64,000 nt of DNA from assembly GCA_029781135.1 (NCBI GenBank), contig JAKOXH010000059.1:1-64000 (forward strand), given 5' to 3'. Positions 62,300 to 64,000 of the stretch are shown in pieces. This stretch comes from Planctomycetota bacterium (GTDB lineage: Bacteria; Planctomycetota; Planctomycetia; Pirellulales; Lacipirellulaceae). Each line of letters starts with the position of its first letter. The first letter of the stretch is position 1. The notes under the pieces are model-generated. The model made no database searches. It saw only the letters and a program-made list of their open reading frames with translations, and was not told the origin of the DNA. A program made the translations under genes and the position numbers.

Positions 62300-62376
62300 C
62301 GTAGGTCAGGCTTTAGCCTGACTTCAATGCGTCAGGCTTTAGCCTGACTTCAATATGTCAGGCTGAAGCCTGACCT
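62300..62376. repeat. Triple GTCAGGCTTTAGCCTGAC hairpin
   Basis: Three tandem copies, the last with G for T in the loop. Same family as 34638-34703. It separates phoH from the 7TM-HD gene. Confidence 0.85.
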
Positions 62377-62378
62377 AC

Positions 62379-63326
62379 CTAGCGCTTCTTCTTTGGCCCC
62401 TCCTCGTAAGCTTCCACAATTTCCTGTACCAGCCGATGCCGCACGATGTCGGCCCGGCCGAGCGTGATGCTGGCGAAGCCGTCGATATCCTTCAGCCGGT
62501 TGAGCGCGTCGATGAGGCCACTCTTGGTATGCGGCGGCAAATCGACTTGCGACGTATCGCCCGACACCACGACTTTCGACTGCATGCCCATGCGCGTCAG
62601 GAACATTTTCATTTGCGGGACGGTCGTGTTCTGCGCCTCGTCCATGATGATGAACGCGTTGTTCAGCGTGCGACCGCGCATGTAGGCGAGCGGCACGACT
62701 TCGATCACATCGTCGGCCATGTAACGCTTCACTTGCTCGTAGTCCATCATGTCGCGCAGGGCATCGAGCAACGGCCGCAGGTAAGGATTGATTTTGGCCT
62801 GCATGTCGCCGGGCAAGTAACCGAGACTCTCACCCGCTTCGACGGCCGGGCGCACGAGCACGATCTTGGCAATCTGTTTTTGCTTGAGTGATTCGACAGC
62901 CGTTGCCACGGCCAGGTACGTCTTGCCGGTGCCCGCCGGGCCGTTGCAGAACACAAGGTCGTGCGTGCGGATGGCCTCAACGTACTCGGCTTGGCCTGGC
63001 GTGCGTGGCCGCACAACGCGACCGGCTTGCCGTACGTCGACAGGGGCGATCCGACCATTCGTCGGCACGCCGGTGACTTGCTTAATGATCTGCGAAACCT
63101 GGTCGGGCGAAACCTGGCCCTCGCGCGTCGCGGCACTCTTGATCTTCTCAATGATCTCGGTGGCCTGGAGCACGGCCTGCTCATCGCCGCTGACGTGAAT
63201 CTTGCCGTCGCGCGTCGAGATTTTGGCCGGCACCGAATCGCGAATTCGTCGCAGATGCTGGTCACTCGCGCCCAAGAGCGTGACCAACTCGTCGGCATTG
63301 CCGACCGGAATCGTCGCTTCGATCAT
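62379..63326 (-). CDS. phoH: PhoH-family ATPase
   Basis: A 315-residue PhoH-like protein. An N-terminal KH-like domain precedes the P-loop: Walker A CNGPAGTGKTYLAV (127-140), Walker B AFIIMDEAQNTT, then VVSGDTSQVDLP, the SF1-helicase-like motifs of PhoH. The family is linked to RNA metabolism with YbeY and is often in this gene order (phoH, 7TM-HD, ybeY). First gene of the cluster; its start is MIEATIPVGN. Confidence 0.94.
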   Translation of the reverse strand: MIEATIPVGNADELVTLLGASDQHLRRIRDSVPAKISTRDGKIHVSGDEQAVLQATEIIEKIKSAATREGQVSPDQVSQIIKQVTGVPTNGRIAPVDVRQAGRVVRPRTPGQAEYVEAIRTHDLVFCNGPAGTGKTYLAVATAVESLKQKQIAKIVLVRPAVEAGESLGYLPGDMQAKINPYLRPLLDALRDMMDYEQVKRYMADDVIEVVPLAYMRGRTLNNAFIIMDEAQNTTVPQMKMFLTRMGMQSKVVVSGDTSQVDLPPHTKSGLIDALNRLKDIDGFASITLGRADIVRHRLVQEIVEAYEEGPKKKR

Positions 63327-63853
63327 TAAAAGCCGTGGCGGCCGTCGTGCCGCCGCTCGCGTCCCCAGGTGAACTTACCACTTACAACTATACCCAATCC
63401 GTAAAATTCCGCACTAGCGAATTGCCAAGTCGCGGCGTAACCGATTGGCGTGAAAGCGTTTACAGACAAGCGAACAATTATACGGACAGTTCTAGTTGTG
63501 CCAATTGCTCTTGCGGGAAAGTGTCGGCGATCGGGCCGAACTGGCTAGAGAGGCCGATTCGGTGAATTCCCAACGTCGCGGGATTGCCCATATTGACGTG
63601 TTCATCTCCAAATCAGGGCCGGTCTACCTGCGAAAGGCAAACACATTACCACGTTTCCCTTTGGGAGATGGCCAGGGGGAAGGTGCCTAGGAAATGGTGT
63701 TGTTCCTGTTACAACGCATGAACGCCGCCTGGCAGGTGTTCGTCGGGTCTCGATGCCGTCCCGACAACGCGCTCGCGTCTTGTCACGATCGGGCGTGCCG
63801 CTATGTTGGTTGGTCGTGGCATCAAGCGTTAATCGATCAGGGCATCGCGACCC
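63327..63853. other. Gap without a supported gene
   Basis: A 527-bp gap between divergent phoH and the rdgB-like gene. It has no recognised repeat except a TTTCCCTTTGGGAG/AGGGGGAAGG hairpin near 63655-63690. Short open frames in it show no family motif. Promoters for both genes must be here. Confidence 0.4.
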
Positions 63854-64000
63854 ATGTCAGCCGATTCTCGACCTCCGATTGTCATTGGCACGCATAACCG
63901 CAAAAAGGGCGCGGAGCTGGCCGAATTACTTGCTCCGTGGGGCTTTCGTGTGCTCACGCTCGAGGACTTCCCGAACCCGCTCGATGTCGTCGAAGACGGC
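63854..64000 (+). CDS. RdgB/HAM1-like non-canonical purine NTP pyrophosphatase (5' part)
   Basis: The first 49 codons, from MSADSRPPIVIGTHNRKKGA onward, run off the right edge with no stop. The GTHNRKKGAEL motif is the phosphate-binding entry of RdgB/ITPase enzymes, which remove ITP, XTP and dITP from the nucleotide pool; ELLAPWGFRVLTLEDFPN fits the second strand. The rest is outside the window, so activity cannot be judged. Confidence 0.85.
   Translation, partial: MSADSRPPIVIGTHNRKKGAELAELLAPWGFRVLTLEDFPNPLDVVEDG

Overview
The window looks like chromosome from a planctomycete, most likely of the Pirellulales type. This rests on two large exported proteins with the planctomycete N-terminal LEPR-XLL-like motif (LESLETRQMLS and FEELEARHLLT), a PEP-CTERM protein, planctomycete-style outer-membrane proteins, an FGE-sulfatase-domain protein, and very many dispersed hairpin repeats between and inside genes. 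Most genes are core metabolism or housekeeping. No rRNA, tRNA, CRISPR array or insertion sequence was recognised.

Layout. 1-2.3 kb: a tyrosine recombinase beside an inverted repeat, and a HigBA-like toxin-antitoxin pair whose toxin is frameshifted. 2.4-8.6 kb: FkbM methyltransferase, two tandem exported TPR paralogues, fumarase. 9-11 kb: trpC, cutA, SRAP-domain protein. 11.4-18.9 kb: a surface island (two LEPR-XLL proteins flanking a sulfotransferase and a glycosyltransferase). 19.1-23.7 kb: lutABC divergent from rhamnulokinase, which fits disposal of lactate from deoxysugar breakdown. 24.1-32 kb: xanthine dehydrogenase (xdhA, xdhB, xdhC) beside three sulfur-transfer type proteins (DUF2892-like, CoA-disulfide reductase with rhodanese, membrane rhodanese). 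32-36.3 kb: yraN, rplS, trmD, rpsP and, divergently, asnS. 36.8-40.8 kb: an unfamiliar four-gene operon coding for a coiled-coil protein, a membrane FGE-like protein, a zinc-ribbon GTPase and a small protein.

40.9-52.8 kb: carA, a Tat-type lipoprotein, a PEP-CTERM protein, L-2-hydroxyglutarate oxidase, a small gene coupled to a truncated retropepsin, ffh, ridA, trxB, cstA, fliM. 52.9-64 kb: proA, folP, LptE-like and BamD-like envelope genes, then the conserved phoH / 7TM-HD phosphodiesterase / ybeY / CorC-type cluster, and the start of an RdgB-type pyrophosphatase running off the right edge.

The most striking feature at large scale is the repeat load. At least a dozen short hairpin families recur in intergenic gaps, often nested in one another, and several have entered conserved enzymes in frame (FkbM, SRAP, CarA, LhgO, the LutB C-terminus). 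The best candidate for an undescribed functional system is the coiled-coil / FGE / GTPase operon at 36.8-40.8 kb.
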